Origin: Pilimelia anulata
Lineage (GTDB): Bacteria; Actinomycetota; Actinomycetes; Mycobacteriales; Micromonosporaceae
NCBI RefSeq assembly: GCF_014647895.1
Contig: NZ_BMQB01000001.1
Span: 496,001 to 560,000, forward strand
Direction: 5' to 3'
Length of the DNA: 64,000 nt
Numbering within the stretch: position 1 is the stretch's first letter; every line of letters starts with the position of its first letter. The position numbers and the translations under genes were made by a program. The notes under the pieces were generated by a model that was not told the origin of the DNA, did not search any database, and saw nothing but the letters and a program-made list of their open reading frames with translations. Of this stretch, positions 63,826-64,000 are shown piece by piece.

Positions 63826-64000
63826 ATGTCCAGTCGCGTGCGTATCGCCGCGCTCACGGTCGCGGGCGCGGCCGCGGTACTTCTGTCCCCGCTGGCCGGG
63901 CTCGGCTCGGCATCCGCCCAGCCGAACCTCGTGCCCGCACCGGTCGCCAACGACCCGGCCGCGACGCCCGCCCCGACCGCCACCGACGCGCCACCCGCCC
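63826..64000 (+). CDS. Exported protein, N-terminal part (cut by window edge)
   Basis: From ATG 63826 (ACGGGA upstream) the frame reads MSSRVRIAALTVAGAAAVLL and a probable signal cleavage after ASA, followed by a Pro/Ala/Thr-rich start of the mature protein. It is open to the end of the window, so the identity cannot be told. Confidence 0.6.
   Translation, partial: MSSRVRIAALTVAGAAAVLLSPLAGLGSASAQPNLVPAPVANDPAATPAPTATDAPPA

Overview
This window is chromosomal DNA of a very high-GC actinomycete. The sequence supports this with near-universal G/C at third codon positions, many GTG starts, dense 4-bp GTGA/ATGA stop-start overlaps, an IdeR/SigB/SigA neighbourhood, actinobacteria-restricted families (DUF3039, DUF3093, DUF3099, DUF3159, DUF3710, DUF4193, DUF3000) and a HemQ-type haem pathway. 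A member of the Micromonosporaceae is my best guess, but that is inference from gene content only.

The backbone follows, in inverted orientation, the gene order I recall around Rv2674-Rv2711 of Mycobacterium tuberculosis: ideR, sigB, sigA, suhB, cei, DUF4193, DUF3093, dut, DUF3710, OB-fold protein, DUF3159, two TrkA/RCK proteins, an APC-type permease, a TrmA-type RNA methyltransferase, dxs, rnd, DUF3000, hemE, hemG, hemQ and msrB. Lineage-specific blocks interrupt this backbone.

Layout. 0-4.8 kb: ideR (cut by the edge), rhodanese, AcuC-like deacetylase, sigB, Spo0M-like protein, dtd. 5-9.4 kb: ECF sigma factor with zinc anti-sigma factor, then three exported proteins. 9.6-13 kb: HhH-GPD protein, DUF3099, DUF3039, a DEAD/DEAH helicase and a DUF7455 protein. 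13.3-20.9 kb: sigA to DUF3159, tightly packed. 21-29.6 kb: an accessory, partly decaying region with an Excalibur protein, a SulP-related chimeric remnant, a GIY-YIG protein, a predicted pseudoprotease, a frameshifted organomercurial-lyase gene, an active-looking S1 protease, an HTH regulator and small membrane proteins. 29.6-35.4 kb: YihY protein, two RCK proteins, a KimA-like permease, RNA methyltransferase. 35.5-41.3 kb: hybrid histidine kinase divergent from a receiver / HEAT-repeat / family 2 glycosyltransferase operon. 41.4-44.6 kb: dxs, a VapBC pair with a clear operator, an acetyltransferase. 44.8-50.2 kb: a ricin-type lectin, then a ferric reductase-like / FMN-binding / ApbE / two-component operon. 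50.2-54.9 kb: dienelactone hydrolase, metallo-beta-lactamase fold protein, TetR, rnd, DUF3000. 55-58.6 kb: hemE, hemG, hemQ. 58.6-64 kb: acetyltransferase, M64 peptidase, pentapeptide protein, three tandem secreted paralogues, msrB and the start of another exported protein.

The most interesting points are: the kinase/receiver/HEAT/glycosyltransferase module, which looks like a phosphorelay-controlled polysaccharide machine; the tandem trio of small secreted proteins with a possible beta/gamma-crystallin-like pattern; the S1-fold protein that has lost two catalytic residues; the KimA-like permease beside two RCK proteins; and a 129-bp identical tract shared by sigA and sigB. No tRNA, rRNA, CRISPR array or intact insertion sequence was seen.
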